NCBI GenBank assembly: GCA_963920665.1
Contig: OY987269.1
Span: 13,084,501-13,148,500, forward strand
DNA: 64,000 nucleotides
Direction: 5' to 3'
DNA from: Straminergon stramineum
Lineage: Eukaryota > Streptophyta > Bryopsida > Hypnales > Calliergonaceae
In this document: piece after piece, positions 11,328-25,556 of the stretch
How positions within the stretch are numbered: position 1 is the stretch's first letter
Layout of the letters: each line of letters starts with the position of its first letter
Program-made: the position numbers and the translations under genes
Notes under the pieces: model-generated
What the model saw: the letters and a program-made list of their open reading frames with translations, nothing else
Told to the model about the DNA's origin: nothing
Database searches by the model: none

Positions 11328-13657
11328 CTATCCAGGTGCAAGCTGCCCCATTCTAACAGACAGCTGGTCAACACTAGGCTTCTTCGACCACCAATCCTTG
11401 GTATCTCCTCCTTCATCACCTAAAACTTCAAAGTCCCCTACCGTCTCATCTACAACTGCTTCATTGCCGTCAGCGCCTAAACCCAACTCCTGCTCTAGTT
11501 CGTAATCTGCAGCAGATGGACTCTCGCTTAAGAATTGCTCCCAAAACATATCATTCGCAGCGGACACGCTTGGGCTACCCATGTTAGAGATCCCTTCCTC
11601 CCCATCAGATACCACCCGGCTCCCATCAACATGAAACTCCATAGGGTCTCCAGAAAGATCTTCCAGTTTAATTTCATCGCTGGAGTATTTGCTAAAGTTG
11701 TCGTTACTCAGCGCACCTGGTTCATAGATGAAAAGCGCAAAGATAAGTCAGAAATCATTCAGACAGAAAGCGAGGTTCTGATCCAACTATGCACAAGGCT
11801 CAAAAAAGGACAGAACAATAAGTCCTCTACCAAATTGAATTAGCCGTATCAAAATTCAAGAAGGTTCATCCAAGAATATAGATACTACAGAGAGCAAACA
11901 AAAATCGTTCAAGTCAAGATTCTAAGATAATATGAACATTCAAATGATGTGATACGACTACATACCTTCCAGCCTTGGAATTCGCGCTGCCAGATGGGGA
12001 GGCATAGGCAGATCCACCTGCTCAGGAGAAGCATCCACCACAACGGGACCAGGATATCCATCATCCAGCCCTGGCGTGTTCATTTCCGTCAATGTCACAC
12101 CTGATTGCCGGTTCAGTGCACCCACATCAGGACCAGAAGGGGCTGATCCCAAATCCCTAAACAACGCCTCCAGAGGACCACTATCAAGACCAGGAGAAGA
12201 CGACGCATCCGGTGAGTTGAAAAACTGCATTATCAAGGACCGAGGTCCATTCGATTCCACCGCCCCGTTCGACTGAAAAGCTACTATTTGATTATCGGCT
12301 GAAGTATCCGAGCTCATTGAATCATCTGCGCTCATAGAGTCTTGCTTTGGCAGACGCCGCTTCTTTCGCATGCTCGCTGCAAGCCTCTTGTTCTCGGATT
12401 GTTGCATCAGTTGCGCAAGAAAACTTGGATTCTGCATGGCTTTCGCTAGAAACGACATCATGTGTTGCTGCCGATTCTCCGTTCTGAGCAGCCGTTGGCG
12501 CATTGCCTACATAAAAGGTTTCGCAACTCTCAGCAATGTCACCAAGATGCCATGTCCAGATCAGTCTCACAACAAACGGAACGGCAACCCCCGAAACACC
12601 AACATCAATACCCAAGAACAATCCAACCGTCAATGCAAATTCAAGTACCTGCATCTCTCGGTCCGTATTCTGCTGCTGCTGTCGCAGTCGAACCAATTCC
12701 ACCATCAGAACGTTCTTGTCTCTCTTCAGCATCTCTATTTCTCCTTCCAAACCGAATTTCCCCACTTCCACGAACGGCCCTATTGAACCCTGCTCGCTCA
12801 GCTGATGCTGATGTGGATGTGAATGCTGCGGTTGGGCTGATTGCTGCGAATGCGTAGCTGGTTTGCGTCGATGGATGCTCCGCAAAAGATCGCGTCGACC
12901 GCGCAAAAAACCCTCGTTCGCGAACTCCCAACGATCCGGATCCACCTTGCGGAAACCCTGCACACATTCAAAACAAAAAAGGGACATCAGCATCAAACCT
13001 AACTCGAAATTACAATCCAGAAAAAACAAAACTCAAACGCCCGGAAATCGACTCAAAGGCTCTAGCAACCAAATAACTGGAGACAACCGGGACTGACACT
13101 GCTCACGTGCTCGAAAAGCAATAGAAAACAGTGATTCGTCACTCTGCGTCCAGTAAGAAACAGGATCGTCCGTTTCGCTAGCCAGACTATCTCCTCCAAT
13201 TCGCATCGGAGCTCACACACCACGGCAATCCAACTATTCGGATTACAACAATTCATACGTGGCCACAACGTTTCCCCATTCTTAGCTAACCCTTCACCTC
13301 TGCCCCAAACCCAAGACTTACATAGGTATTCAATTGACGGACGAAGCTGGAAAAGTTGTTGTGCTTGAAATACTTCGGCAAAAGCTCCTGGGCGAAATCA
13401 GGAGGGTTCCACACGATGAAGCTGTTGTTCCCGCTGCTCCACGACACCACATGGTCCGTCGCGGCATCGTCCACCATATCATACGTCTTCGTCAAAAACG
13501 GAGGCGGGGCAGTGCTCTGCAACCCGTCCATGGGCTGGGGGGCCTGGCCGCCCACAACAGAAGACGCCGGCACCACATCCGAATTCACGCTGTCCTGTCC
13601 CATGCTCTCTTCCAAAGAAGGCCAGTGCGGATCCGTCTTCACCACTTGCGACACCAT
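11328..13657 (-). CDS. Heat-shock transcription factor, class A1-like (copy 1)
   Basis: Sequence-specific activator of heat-stress genes acting in the nucleus. Four minus-strand exons: 13657-13322, 12957-12649, 12506-11966 and 11716-11328, phases 0, 0 and 1, giving 524 residues. The DNA-binding domain (about residues 52-145) starts [13 protein letters not shown] and includes [13 protein letters not shown], where the conserved HSF intron falls, then [12 protein letters not shown]. The oligomerisation region HR-A/B ([20 protein letters not shown] to [18 protein letters not shown]) has the class A insert. It is followed by the basic [12 protein letters not shown], an AHA-type activator ([11 protein letters not shown]) and a C-terminal hydrophobic tail that could be an export signal ([11 protein letters not shown]). 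All splice sites and the frame are intact, so it looks functional. It is paired head to head with copy 2. His/Gln and Glu repeats are shorter than in copy 2. The GTG further upstream is not needed; the ATG at 13657 is the natural start. Confidence 0.93.
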
Positions 13658-14205
13658 TCTCTTTCCTCTCCCTGCCCCCACTCACTCACTCCCGCATCCC
13701 CTCCATCCCCCTGAATTCCACAGACTCAAAATCCAAACCCTTGCCAAGAACAAGAAATCGCACAATCCTCACAGCTCATGAGTCTCATCAACCGATCCCC
13801 TCTCGTCAAAGAAAAGACCCCAACGTCAAATTACTTCCCACAGCCACCGCCAAATTCTCGCTCATTCGGACAAAACGAAACAATTCCTCACCAAATCCTC
13901 ACTAACTTACTCAATCCAACATCAAATCTCTCCAGAAATTCCAACACACTATTATCCGCCCCCCTCATCTGTTCATATCGTCTGTCCCTACCGCCAAAAA
14001 ATCCGTGGCGAACACTCCAAGCACCATCGTGGACGCCACGACTTGTACCCTAGCTCCACCGACAGAGCAGCGTGGTCACGCATTTACGGATCAATCGGTG
14101 AAGAAAAAAAAGATTCCGGCACTTTGGATGAACGACGCGGATATGCCGGTACCGTAATTCGCAGGAGACGACGAAGAGAATTGGAGTTGAATCAGAACTT
14201 CTGTG

Positions 14206-14214
14206 AAACCCTAA
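14206..14214 (+). promoter_or_regulatory. Telo-box upstream of HSF copy 1
   Basis: AAACCCTAA lies about 550 bp upstream of the copy 1 ATG, in a GC-richer leader. Whether it is in the promoter or the 5' UTR is not known. Confidence 0.35.
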
Positions 14215-15048
14215 GGTTAAGCTTAAGGAGTGAGGGTGTTTGGGTTTCTTTGCATGAGAATCGCCGCGGGAGGTGACGAGGTTGTGTAGGGCCCGTCACA
14301 CGCGTCGTCACCGGCCACTTCGGCGGCGGGACTGGGTGTGTTGTGCGCTTTTATGATGATGGCTTGGGGACAGTGACGGGCGGCGTTTCCCGTGGGTCGA
14401 TGAAGTTGCTTTCGGTTTTCACTCGTGGAATTGGATGGAGGACTGTATGAGGACATTTAAACCCCTGGCTAAACGTCCAGAGTCATCTCTAGAATTGACG
14501 GTTTGAGAAAAAACATCTTAAAGTGCTGTTTGGAAGAATATTTTGGAATTGATAAACAAATTAAAGTTGTAGATTTTTGAGTTGTAGATCTCATACGTAC
14601 ATTTAGATTCACCGATGTTGTCACCAATTTCTTTTTATAAATTTTCGAAGGAAGATTTCAAAACTCCTTCTAAATTTAATTATAAGCAAAGTATTATTAT
14701 TTTTTGAGTAAAACTTGTTGGAATGGATTTGAAATGAGGTTCTCTTGACATGGTGATTTTTTGAATTTTTTGTGTGTTTTGAAAATCTATGACCTCATTT
14801 TGGCAAATCCAGTTTTGAAGTAGAGTCCATGCGATTTTGGCTTGATCAACCACTTGACATACTTGCACATATGTAATTTTAGAAAAATATGTACTTTAGT
14901 AACAACAAATTCAACCCTTAGATAGGACAACATTTTCGATAATGTATTCACCAAAAATTAGGATGACTTTCACCCAAGTAGTAATGAAAAGTTACAATAG
15001 TTTCTATTTGTTCATCATCCCAAAAATGGACATCAGAGAGCTTAGGGG

Positions 15049-15833
15049 TTAACTCTTAAATGCCCTAGGCACAATATTTGAGTGTCATTTAAACTTTGTA
15101 GTTAAATAATATCTCTTCAAAATAGTGGTTTCAATACTTTATTTTTTTCTTGAATACCCTTTGAAGTCTATTTTAAGCATCAAAAAGTATTAGTTTCGAG
15201 TACTTTTTTTTCATGAATATCCACTAAAGTCTATTCTAAGCACAATAAAGAATTATTTTTGGTACTTTCTTTATTTCTTATATACCCTTATTTTAAGCAT
15301 CCAAAAGTCAATTTTGATAAAAAACAAAAACAAAAACAAAAACAAAAAAACGGTTCATGGTTTTTCTATTGAAGATTTTGTGCAAGCGTTAGAGGCTTAT
15401 AGAGATGAACCTCAAATACACTGCATCTTGAGGGGGAAATCACATCAAAAATTTATTCCAAAAGAAATTATAGAATAGATTTTGAAAAGTTGTGAATCAA
15501 TTATGGTTATGCATGTTATATCTTTTGCCCCATATTTTTTTCATGAACTCAATTTTAGATTTGACATATTAAAAGTGGCAGTATTGAATGACTTCAAATC
15601 ACTTCCACAATTTTAACAATCACCTTCTTGATCAAGCATTACAATCTTTCAATCCATAAATGAAATTTTTGTGTTTTCTTTTCCTATGTGATCCATAACA
15701 CATCTAGAAAAAATTCACAATCATGGTTACAATTTTAAGAATATTGATAAAACTAATGAAAATTTGAACTTCTTGTTTAGTTTAGAATGGACCCCGAGAA
15801 GTTCAAAAAAGTCCTTGGGCATTGAGGGGTTAA
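15049..15833. mobile_element. TTAA-CCCCTAAA family element, 785 bp
   Basis: The left end reads TTAACTCTTAAATGCCCTAG. The right end (15813-15833), read on the minus strand, begins TTAACCCCTCAATGCCCAAG. The two match at about 16 of the first 20 positions and both ends carry TTAA. There is no open frame of note inside. An (AAAAAC)n run occurs near 15322-15350. Confidence 0.5.
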
Positions 15834-16929
15834 TCAATACTTATTGTGCTACTTCTATGATTTTTCTTTTATGAACCTTCCAAAATATTATTAAACAATG
15901 CTTTAAAGTTCCCTTTTGCTCCCTCCAATCTAAGGATTGCCACAACATTTTCATTAAAAAATAATCTTACAACTCTACATGTAGTGCATTGTAGAATAGA
16001 AGATTCAATCACTTGAGCATTGAGAATTAAATGGAAGTCACAACAAAAGGTATCCTTATCGAGGGATATACCTTCCAACAAAGGTAGGTCCTAAAGGGTT
16101 TTGTGCAATGTTTTGTTAAGAACTATCAAAATAGTCAAACTTGCCTCCTTTGAACACATACTAGATTTCAACTACCATGGGATAATATTGAATGGCTAGT
16201 ACTCGAACAAGGTGAAGGTATCCAAGTATTACCCTTATAAGATAGGATATTGAACTAGGGATTTCAACAACTTAGGCGGTTTAAAAGAATTTGGGTAATC
16301 GAGTAAAATGCATATTAAAAATGCTTGAGCAATTCCATGACTTTCATCTGCAATTTTTGTAATGCATTCAATTCATTTTGTGATAGTCTATTTAAGCTCT
16401 TCTAAAAATCTTGCTTTGAATCTCAACTTAAAAGTCTAGCCACTTGAAAACCAAACCCCAAAGTCCAAATTGGGTCATATATTCATTGGTAGATATTTGA
16501 ATAGGTAATATGGTGACTTTGTTTTTTCAAATCCTTTAGTTAGACCTACAAATACAATATTCTTCGTTGAATCTGATGATATGAATATAGCCGCAACTAA
16601 ATTAAAATTTTCAAATTATGATGAGTAAAAGTAGTTGTTTATAAATAATAAATCCCTTTTTTCTAGAGGTAAGATAAGATCAATTGCTAGTTGCATGACT
16701 GTATCTCAAATGATCACAAGCATTTATCCTATAAGCATTTTGCTTATATCAATCCAAAAACAATACCTTACAAGAGAGTAGTAGAAGACCCATTTGAAGA
16801 AGGTAAAAGCTTCAACTCCTAAACTCTTTTTGAATTCATGCAACTTGTGATTACTATTCTCAACTCCATCACTTGGATGAGTTCAAAGGCCCTTTGACCT
16901 TTAATCCTTAAATGACAAATTGGTGAGTG

Positions 16930-17140
16930 TGGAAATCATCCCTTTTGGAACCATGAGACATCATCTATTTTTTTTTAAAACAAAAACATTCCTTGGAAGT
17001 CAAACTTGTGTACAAGATCTCTCCTTTTTGCACAAAAATTATGAAGATGAACAATTTCACTTCTGTCCTCCACAAAAAGATTAGTTATCATCCATCGGAC
17101 AAAAAACATCCTCCAGGTCGTTTCTGGGTTAAACATTAGA
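16930..17140 (+). repeat. R1 dispersed repeat, forward copy
   Basis: It shares GGAAATCATCCCTTTTGGAA, CAAGATCTCTCC and the CATCCATCGGACAAAAAAC-like end with the copies at 10075 and 38960. The flanking block at 17270-17340 (GATTGAGAGGATG) resembles 3605-3655. Confidence 0.55.
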
Positions 17141-19179
17141 AGGTTATACCAAGTTCAATCCTTGCAAAGAATGGAATATTAATTTATCCTTTCAATTTGA
17201 AACTGGTCTTAATTGCATTAATACATGAATCTAACTATTTAGCCATTACCAATTTAAGTTGGAAGGAAATTGACTGGTGAGAAGTGCCAATAAATAAACC
17301 GGTACATTTTGTGATTGAGAGGATGAACCGGTGGACCAACAGAGAAGAAAAAATAAAATAAAAATAAAAATACGGCCCAATTTCGTGGAAGGAGGTGAGC
17401 TCCCCGATCACTGACTGGCCAGGCTAAAAGAGCACTGGACCATGGCAGAGTGAGTACATCCAATGGCCGACGAGTGAGATTTTCATCCATCCACGGCTGC
17501 CCGTGGGTCGGGGTTGCCGCTCCCCGTGACTGGTGACAGGGTGGCACTTTTGACGTCACAGTGGTGACGTGGCGTTCGCTTGGAGGTGCACTTTTGGGAT
17601 GAAGTTCTCATCCAATGAAACGGAATCCTTTGCCTTGAGGACCACTCAAGGGGCACGCGAACTGGGACCCACCTCATGCAAACATCACCCTGACAGGTGG
17701 CATACGGACGCTCTCTCTATTCTGGACACCCAGAAGCGAAGGTTTTACTGACGTGTAGGAGGGTCCATAAAGTGCCCTTTGAAGAGCTGAAAATCAATTT
17801 GATTTGGGGACTAGGTAGACTTCTTGGAATATTTTTCAGGAAATTGACATCTAAGGGAGGCAACCCATTTCCAACTACACATATGGAATGTGGGTTTCTC
17901 GTATTAGGAAAAAAATTTGAGTACAAAAATAGAGTTTGGAAGGATTCTATAATTTTTTGGAATTTTATTTCTCAAAACCTGACTACTATGAATTTTTTAG
18001 CTCAAGATTTTGTCCATCTCATATTAGTCATGTAGGTCTTCCTATTTCTAACCAAGGTCTGGTTGCAAAATCAACCAAAGTTTGATTGCAATATTGAGAG
18101 TCTTGTAGCCAATCATAATGTACCCAACTACATTGGGAACTATGCCATAACTAATAGTGCACCGTCACTACCTGAATAGAAAGAAAGCCATCAACAAGGT
18201 AGAAATGGTGTGGGTGTGGGTGTGGGGTGGGGATATGAAATGAGTCACCTCCCTTGAGCTTAACTCAAGTTGTTTCATATTTTTATAGAACATTGTGGAA
18301 TTAGTTATGGATTTTTGAAATTGAAACACATTGGTCACTTTGTTAATAAAACACATGTGATTTTCTAATTACCACTACAAGAGAAAGGTGTGTTTTAAGT
18401 ATAATCCTAGTAGTATAGTCTTTTAAAAAATTACCTATAATGAGTCTTTTAAGTAAAATTTTATTGAAAATCCATGTATTGAATGCCCCCTCTACCTTGT
18501 AGTAACTTGGCAACTACAAGCCTTGTTTGCTCTAAACACTCTTATTTGCAAAATTATAGAAGATTAAGAGTGGAAAGGCTTCAAAATATAATTGTAAATT
18601 ATGCTAGGTTGTTGTATTTACTAAAGAATATAAGGATTCAGAATGAAAATAATTATGAGTTATTATCCTTCTTTGACTAGCCAATGATATAGTGTCAAAA
18701 GTTGCCTTTAACACAAAATAAGCATGATGAAGTTGTATCCAAATTTTTCATGATAAGTTTATAGTTTTTTGACCATGAGATGCTTATGTCAAGTACCAAT
18801 TCAATTTGTGTTTAAGAAAAGAAATTGGAGACAATTACCCCCTATAGGGTTTAGAAGGCCTGGGAAGTCCTCCCAAATCTTAGAAATTTTAGTGAAATGA
18901 TTGTATTGGGATTTTGTGCTAACTACAAATATATATCTACACAAAGTGATGATGCAAGTTTGTTCAATTTCTTAAGAAAATAAAAAAAATATTTAGATGT
19001 ATTTTATAGCCCATTATACAAATGTATAATAGTAGTTTGAGAAAAGTACAATATTACATAATACAAATTGATACAATTCTGCTGTTAGACAAATTGCAAT
19101 ATAAACCATTATTCTTGCTTTATCTATTGATTGTGCCTATGTTAAAAGGCTAATCATGGTACTTTTAGGAAGAGGGTAG

Positions 19180-19380
19180 CTATTAGGATCATAAATACAT
19201 GAGCCTAATACACTATATACCTATGTTATTGGTGTTTATTTTATAGAAGCCTTCCAGGATTATAGGATACCTATATTATAGGTGTTTATGTTATAAGCAC
19301 CTTCAATGGTTGTAGGATATCTACTCATACATATACTTAAGGCTCATATGCTTGTATTTCCATGCTCACATGCTAGTTGC
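19180..19380 (-). repeat. Minisatellite-bearing repeat fragment, reverse copy
   Basis: Read on the minus strand it gives CAACCATTGAAGGTGCTTAT and AACACCTATAATATAGGTAT, the units of the array at 35160-35500. It also carries the GCTCATATGC-type tail. Confidence 0.5.
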
Positions 19381-19639
19381 TTTTGTAGAAAATGAATATC
19401 ATTTCCAAAATTATGAAAGTCACACATCAAGAATACATAGTACTTCAAATGTACTAAAGGTTGTTATTCACACACTTGATCCCCCAAGGTATATATGTAC
19501 AACTCTTTCTACTAATACAATGCAATACAAACAAAACAACCTAACTTAAGGTATGGATATTTCATATTGAGTGTGTGAATACCAAAATTAAATCACTCCA
19601 CATATACAAATGTTGAAACTGACCTACAAATACAATATA

Positions 19640-20028
19640 TGGTAGAACCACCCATTACCAGTGAGAACCCATGGTCAATACATAGGTAATGGGAAATTCA
19701 CGAGAGAAATGATTGACAGGTAACCATTCAGTTTTGGGTTTCCCACCATCTTATAGCCATCATTGTAATGACATGTCTTATTCATTTTGAGAGTCAAATT
19801 AATCTTTAGATGAGTAGTGATGGAAGAATCTATATATTGAAAGATGAAAGCAGGCCAACTTTTGGCTTCTTAAATTTATAGTAATTTCAATTTAAGGAAA
19901 AAAATTATGAAACTTTGATGATGCCCATGATTTCTACTTGTCTACAGAGCTGTAAAATTAAAATTGCCTTCTACAACTCTGGACCTTGCATAGATTCCTT
20001 AAGTGGTTGGTCATGGGCGGTTCTACTA
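19640..20028. mobile_element. MITE family E, copy 1 (389 bp)
   Basis: The left end is TGGTAGAACCACCCATTACC and the right end, on the minus strand, is TAGTAGAACCGCCCATGACC. It matches the copy at 36817-37204 over its full length, including the internal run AACCATTNAGTTTTGGGTTT. No coding capacity. Confidence 0.65.
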
Positions 20029-20375
20029 CAGTACATATTTCTGAGGCTTCTGAGTTGGTTAGTGAATTGAATAACGTACCATTCTACATTTGGCACTAAA
20101 GAATTAAAATTTTCAAATGAAAATGTCACATGACACATAATTTATTTGATCGGCCAGCAGTCCAGACAGCCAGTGAGGGCAGTCCCTTGCAAAGTTGACA
20201 TGAAAATTCATTTCTGGCAATTGAAGTGCCAATTTCAGCTACTGATCAATGCCTTCAATAAAGACCAAGTCATACCTTAAATCCCCGAGGACAACAGCTT
20301 CCCACATGAAGACGGAATGGTGTTGCAGCTAAGGCTGTACAGTAGCTCACTGATTTGACTCACTACCATATATGG

Positions 20376-21126
20376 TAGTCTGCACTTAAAGCGACCATTT
20401 AAGGTCTGGTCGGCCTTTTCAATGTTTCTTAGATGCACAAAATTATTTCTCCTTATTTTTCGCTTGAAGAAAAATTGATGTGGAATCTAACCCAAGTGGT
20501 TTCATATTTTTTGGATCATTTTTGAATTACTTATGAATTTCTAAAGAATTTTGTGATACACACCTATTTTTTTATCATAGGCCTTACAAAACCCACACAT
20601 GCATAGTCTGAAAAAAGATATGGCTTCACCAAAATAAAGCACTACGGCATGCAGAAAGGAATAGAGAGGGTTCCAAAATGCAACCTTTACTAAACTTAAC
20701 TCCGAGAGGGCCAAGGCCTATTTTTTGACAAAAATCATTTGAAATTGTCATTTTTGTTGCATTCGTCTAAGAAAAAAAATTAAAATTAAAAAACCTAATT
20801 GTAAGATCTTGTACTATACTTGTATGAAATCATGTTGAAAGAAATTCATGAATTTTGACTGTACATATTGGAAGATATTAGCATTCAAAGTTGTGGGGCG
20901 AAAGTTTTTTTGAATACATGTAAACATTTCATAAATGGACCCACCTTGGCTCTTATTCCATCCACTAGCAAAGTATTAAGGAACATTTGACAAATGTTAA
21001 ACTGCTCTAACATTATTGACAAAACATTCAATGCTTAACACATATCCATTTTACAACTTGTTAATGTCCATTTCAGACCCTAGCTAGGGACGGTCTTAAG
21101 AAGAGGGGCGGAATTAGAGCAGACTA
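20376..21126. mobile_element. TIR element family F, copy 1 (about 750 bp)
   Basis: It begins TAGTCTGCACTTAAAGCGAC and ends with a GAATTAGAGCAGACTA segment, an imperfect inverse of the start. The left 200 bp match the copy at 40229. Inside, from about 20697, is a segment (GGGCCAAGGCCTATTTTTTG) related to the left interior of the element at 38033, suggesting insertion or shared sequence between families. Confidence 0.45.
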
Positions 21127-24100
21127 ATATATTTACCCAATTCTAATTTCCAATTGAGTTTGACTACTAGGACCTTAGTTTTCATTTTTTATATGAAGTG
21201 CTAAAATGGCAATATAAAATGCTTAAGTGATGTTCCAAATTTCAACATTCATCCACATGTTGGGTAGAAAATATCACATTAGTAGGTGCATATCACATAT
21301 CCATACTTTTGTTTTGATCCACAATATGGCAATTTCATTCAAGATTTTTGTAATATCATCATTTATGGCAAAAAAAATTCACAGCTTGTTGCCATTTTCT
21401 AGCCAAATTATTATTTTTTGGTGCAAATCTAGCACTATTTCGCCCCCCCCCCCCCTTCCCATCCTCAAAGCCTTTTTGATTACCTTATAAGGTAAAGTAG
21501 ACTATTACCACCATCATGTATCCATGGGAAAAATTTTAGAGTGAAAATGCATAGCTCAAGTATTGAGGGGTGGCATTGAGGAGGGTGGTGGTAATGGGTT
21601 GGTTCACCTCGCATGAGATTATGCGTCTGAAAACAAGATTGGGTGGATTGCAATGAAATACCATAGAAAACTAGTGTGGCATGTGCCGTTGCCACAAATA
21701 AAATCAAAGTAAAAGTATTTTTCTAATTTTCTAATTTTTTTGATTAAAAAAAACTTTGAAATTCAATAACTTTGATGTCGTAGATCCAAACATCATGAAA
21801 CAAAGCCCATGCACCCTCCTCGCCAAGGGCTTTCCGACAGTACTAAGCATGCAGATGGGAGACGCATAGTCCAGGAGATCTCAATGTAATAAACCAAAAA
21901 AAAACTATCTTATTGGATGGATGTTTGATGCAATGTTTGCTTTCAATGTTGCAAGCACTGAGGTAAAACAAACCATTTGTGGTCAGAATTTGGAGTCTAC
22001 CCTCATGCCATTGCTGAAAATTTTCATTTTTTTCCCACATAAAGACAAGCATGAGAAATAGTGAGAACAATTGAAATTATATTTTTCAGACAAAGTATGC
22101 ATTTGTTATGAATTTTTGAAGTGATCCGCATAGAAGAGTCAAAAGGCTACTTGATAAACAACAAAAATTGTATCCAATATGCTCATCTAAATCACCTAAA
22201 GTGGTCACGATAATTTCTAATGTGGAAGGCCTTGAAAAGTCACTTCCTACAATAATTTACATTCAAAAAGTAGGATGCTTCTAATGAGGTCACTAATCAC
22301 TTCATGGGTGTCAAGTTAGACATTGATTATGGCTTGAAAAACTATCATGGAGTCATTAGGTGTCCACTATGGGTCATTTGACCACAAAAGGATATTTTAC
22401 CTTAGTGTTGGAAAAAAACAAAGACCAGTGAAAAGTTAGTTGGTGGAATTAGGGAAAAATCGAGTTGGAATTCAAAAACATTGACAAAAAATGGTGGAAA
22501 ACAAAATATGGGAATTAAAAGAAAACATCTAGTAAAGTTGAAAAAACATCAAACGAGCAATTATATGCATATTCTTTTAACATAACTTCAATGTAGTAGA
22601 TTTTAGGACAAATGGAAGTCTTTCAATGCATAATAAGAGGTATATTTTTTCTTGATAATGGGGGGGGGGGCTTTAATTATTGTTATGATGCACTCCTTTT
22701 TTAACCCTTAATGGAGTATGGTTACCAAAATCCAATGTACCTCAAGTAATGTGAAATTAAAGGCTTATTATGAGAAATGACACTTGTAACTCTTGTGGCT
22801 TGACATGTTATTTATCATAATGAGACTCTGCTTTCACATCACCTAATCCATTATTCAAACATTATTAAGACACATGTACTAGCCATGAAGACCCCTTGTT
22901 AATTTGACATCTAAAACAACGACATGAGGTCTCAAATGTCAATTTTTTTTAAGTCATTCCAATCTTATGAGAGGTTCAACATTTCAATAAATTTTATTTT
23001 GGTCATTAGTTGAAATGATATTGTTGTGAAGGTAATTGAATTTAAGGGAGTGGTATTGGGTATCTTAACTGAACTCTTATTTTTTGTCTAACTCCAAACC
23101 AAATTTGTATGTGAAATCACAACTCTCCTATTAAGAACTTGAGTATTGGTAGGTGACCAAAGTGTCTCTTTACAGATCTTGCTATTCATGCATCATTTTT
23201 TGTTGCTTTAAAGTTTCAAATGCATTTATTCCTATCAAGTTTATGACCACTTATAGGAGCCTCAATTGTGATGCTATGAAAATTTATAACATATTCTTTG
23301 AGCAACATAAAATTCAAATTCTACTTACAACATCTTTTACTAAGACTTATTGATTTGGTATATCTACACTCTAATGCTAAGTCAATAGATGTATATCAAG
23401 ATTTCATTGGTTGAAAGATATAGGGTTGTAAGCTAGAAAAAAGCCATAATAGTATATATATGAACATCTAATTTTGTATACAATAACTTTGAAAGTTATT
23501 ACTACAAATTATATCTCTAATATATCCATACCTTAGGTTAGGTTTTTTGTGTTGTTTTGTTTGTTGCACTGAGATTTCCCTAACCATGCATCCCCTAGTT
23601 GTATTTTTGGTATTGTTGGAAAGTGCTTGGTAAGGAGGGGTGTATGGACTTTGCTTCATGGTGCTTGAAGTTTGAAGTTTTCACAAATGAAAAATTGAAA
23701 AAGAGGTTTTTACTTTTATTTTGGTTGTGGCAATTGTACAGGGCACACTAGTATAAGTTAAATCCATATCTTAAATGAAGTTGTTTGTTTGTTTTGTTTA
23801 TTATGGTGAGATCACTTAGTTCGTACATCCTCCTGTCAAATTCTTGGTATTAATAGAAAGGTTTTTATTAGTGAGGAGGGGTGCATTGGCTTTGTTTTGT
23901 GGCATTTAGACCTACCATGTGAAAGTATTTGAATTTCAAAATTTTAATGAATTTAGATAATTAAAACATTACTTTTATTTCTATTTTGGTTGTGGCAATG
24001 GCACATGGTATACTTGAATTAAGATTTGGGCTGAAATTTCCAATAATTTTTTTTAGTATATTGTAAAAAAAAATGAGAAAATTAGGTTTTCAGAAATTCA

Positions 24101-25556
24101 ACCATACAAAATTATGCAAGATTACTACATGAATGTGGTAAAAAAATTCAAAAATTTGACTATGTATATTGCAAGGTTCTTGAGTTAGAAAAAAATTCGT
24201 TGGAGCTCCACAAACTTTGACTCTATTTGGAGTGATACTTTGACACTTCTTGAAAATTGCCTACTATGATGGGAGTCAGAGCATCTACAATAATGTCAAC
24301 AAGTTGAAGAAGCCTTACTTATCTCAAAGGACATGTATAAAATTTGTCAATAAGTTGGGGGAAAGATTATTGGCTATCCTTTCATCTCCTTCCACATGCA
24401 TTACTTCAATTGGTTGCGGTACGAGGGCTCTCTATTGTAACTCCCCCCTTCAAATACTTAGGAAAAAAAATTCAAAATTCAAAGTTGAATCAAGGATAAC
24501 TCAAATCAAGGATATTCAAGGATAAATTCAAAGTTGAATCAAGTTCCAAATTGGTGGTCTTGCATGAAAACTTTGGACAACACAACTTTTGGTCTAAAAG
24601 CCAAAATTAACCAAAAAATTAATTTAAAAATAAAATAAACATGTCTGCACCTATTAGCAAAAATTACAAATGAATCAACTTTACAGGAACCCACCCAAAT
24701 TTCAATTGCTCCTGTCATGAACAATTGTTCTTTAGGAGATACCAATATAAATCATAATTTTGTAGAAATATATAAAATAAAATAAAAATTAGTAGTATCC
24801 CTCTAAATGCTATATTTTTCTAAGAATTTTAAAATTCCTCAAATGACAACAACAGAATCCTTCAAGTAACCATATTGGGAGAGGAAAATCCATCATTCAT
24901 ATCCTTCACCAACATATTTGTGCATTCATTCCTTCAATTTCCATTCTTCATCTATTTCTGGATGATTATCATCCATAGTTACGACCCCAAAGTGCCGTTC
25001 TTGTTTTTTGAACCCCCCGACCGCTCGTAAGTTAAATGTGGAGAAAACCAGGCGTCATTCATGCCAAGTGCAGTTCCCTGGCTATTCTCGACAGACTGCG
25101 CTGCACTTTTACTTAGGGTTTCACGCCCACGCGCCCAATCTCCGACTCTCTCCACCATCTCCGTCGCCATTCTTTGTCCCCCGTCGTTATTATTGCTTCT
25201 GTCGGAATTCAATTTCGACTTGGAGCTTTCTCTTGCAGCTGTGTCGGTGTAGCTTCTGAGAAAATCGCGCTCTCAACGATGGTCGGGAGCATCATTCTCG
25301 TCGTGGAAGGAACATGGTCGGATGGTCAAGATGTTTTCATGTCCGATTGAGGGAGGACATGGCGGTAGCGGTCGGAAGTAATTGACGTTTGATTTGGGTT
25401 TGCTTTCACGCGAGGGGATCGGTTGGTGAGACTCATGAGCTGTGGGGATTGTGCGATTTCTTGTTCTTGGCGAGGGTTTGGATTTTGAGTGTGTGGAATT
25501 CAGGGGGATGGAGGGGATGCGGGAGTGAGTGAGTGGGGGCAGGGAGAGAGAAGAGA

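Larger units (their letters stand above)
13658..25556. other. Spacer between the two HSF genes, repeat-rich
   Basis: The ends hold the two HSF leaders. Homology between the leaders is strong to about 13780 / 25430 and then weakens into patchy similarity. The interior is AT-rich with no supportable gene. It holds a TTAA-type element (15049-15833), an R1 copy (16930-17140), a minisatellite fragment (19180-19380), two MITE families (19640-20028 and 20376-21126), repeats shared with 1.8-2.7 kb (21182-21840), a poly-C run (about 21442-21455) and a poly-G run (about 22661-22671). Confidence 0.6.

Noticed and set aside
12370..12857. Overlapping plus-strand frames in the HSF copy 1 region, mirrored at 26138-26827
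   Set aside because: Antisense shadows of HSF exons 2 and 3, found in both copies because the DNA is duplicated.
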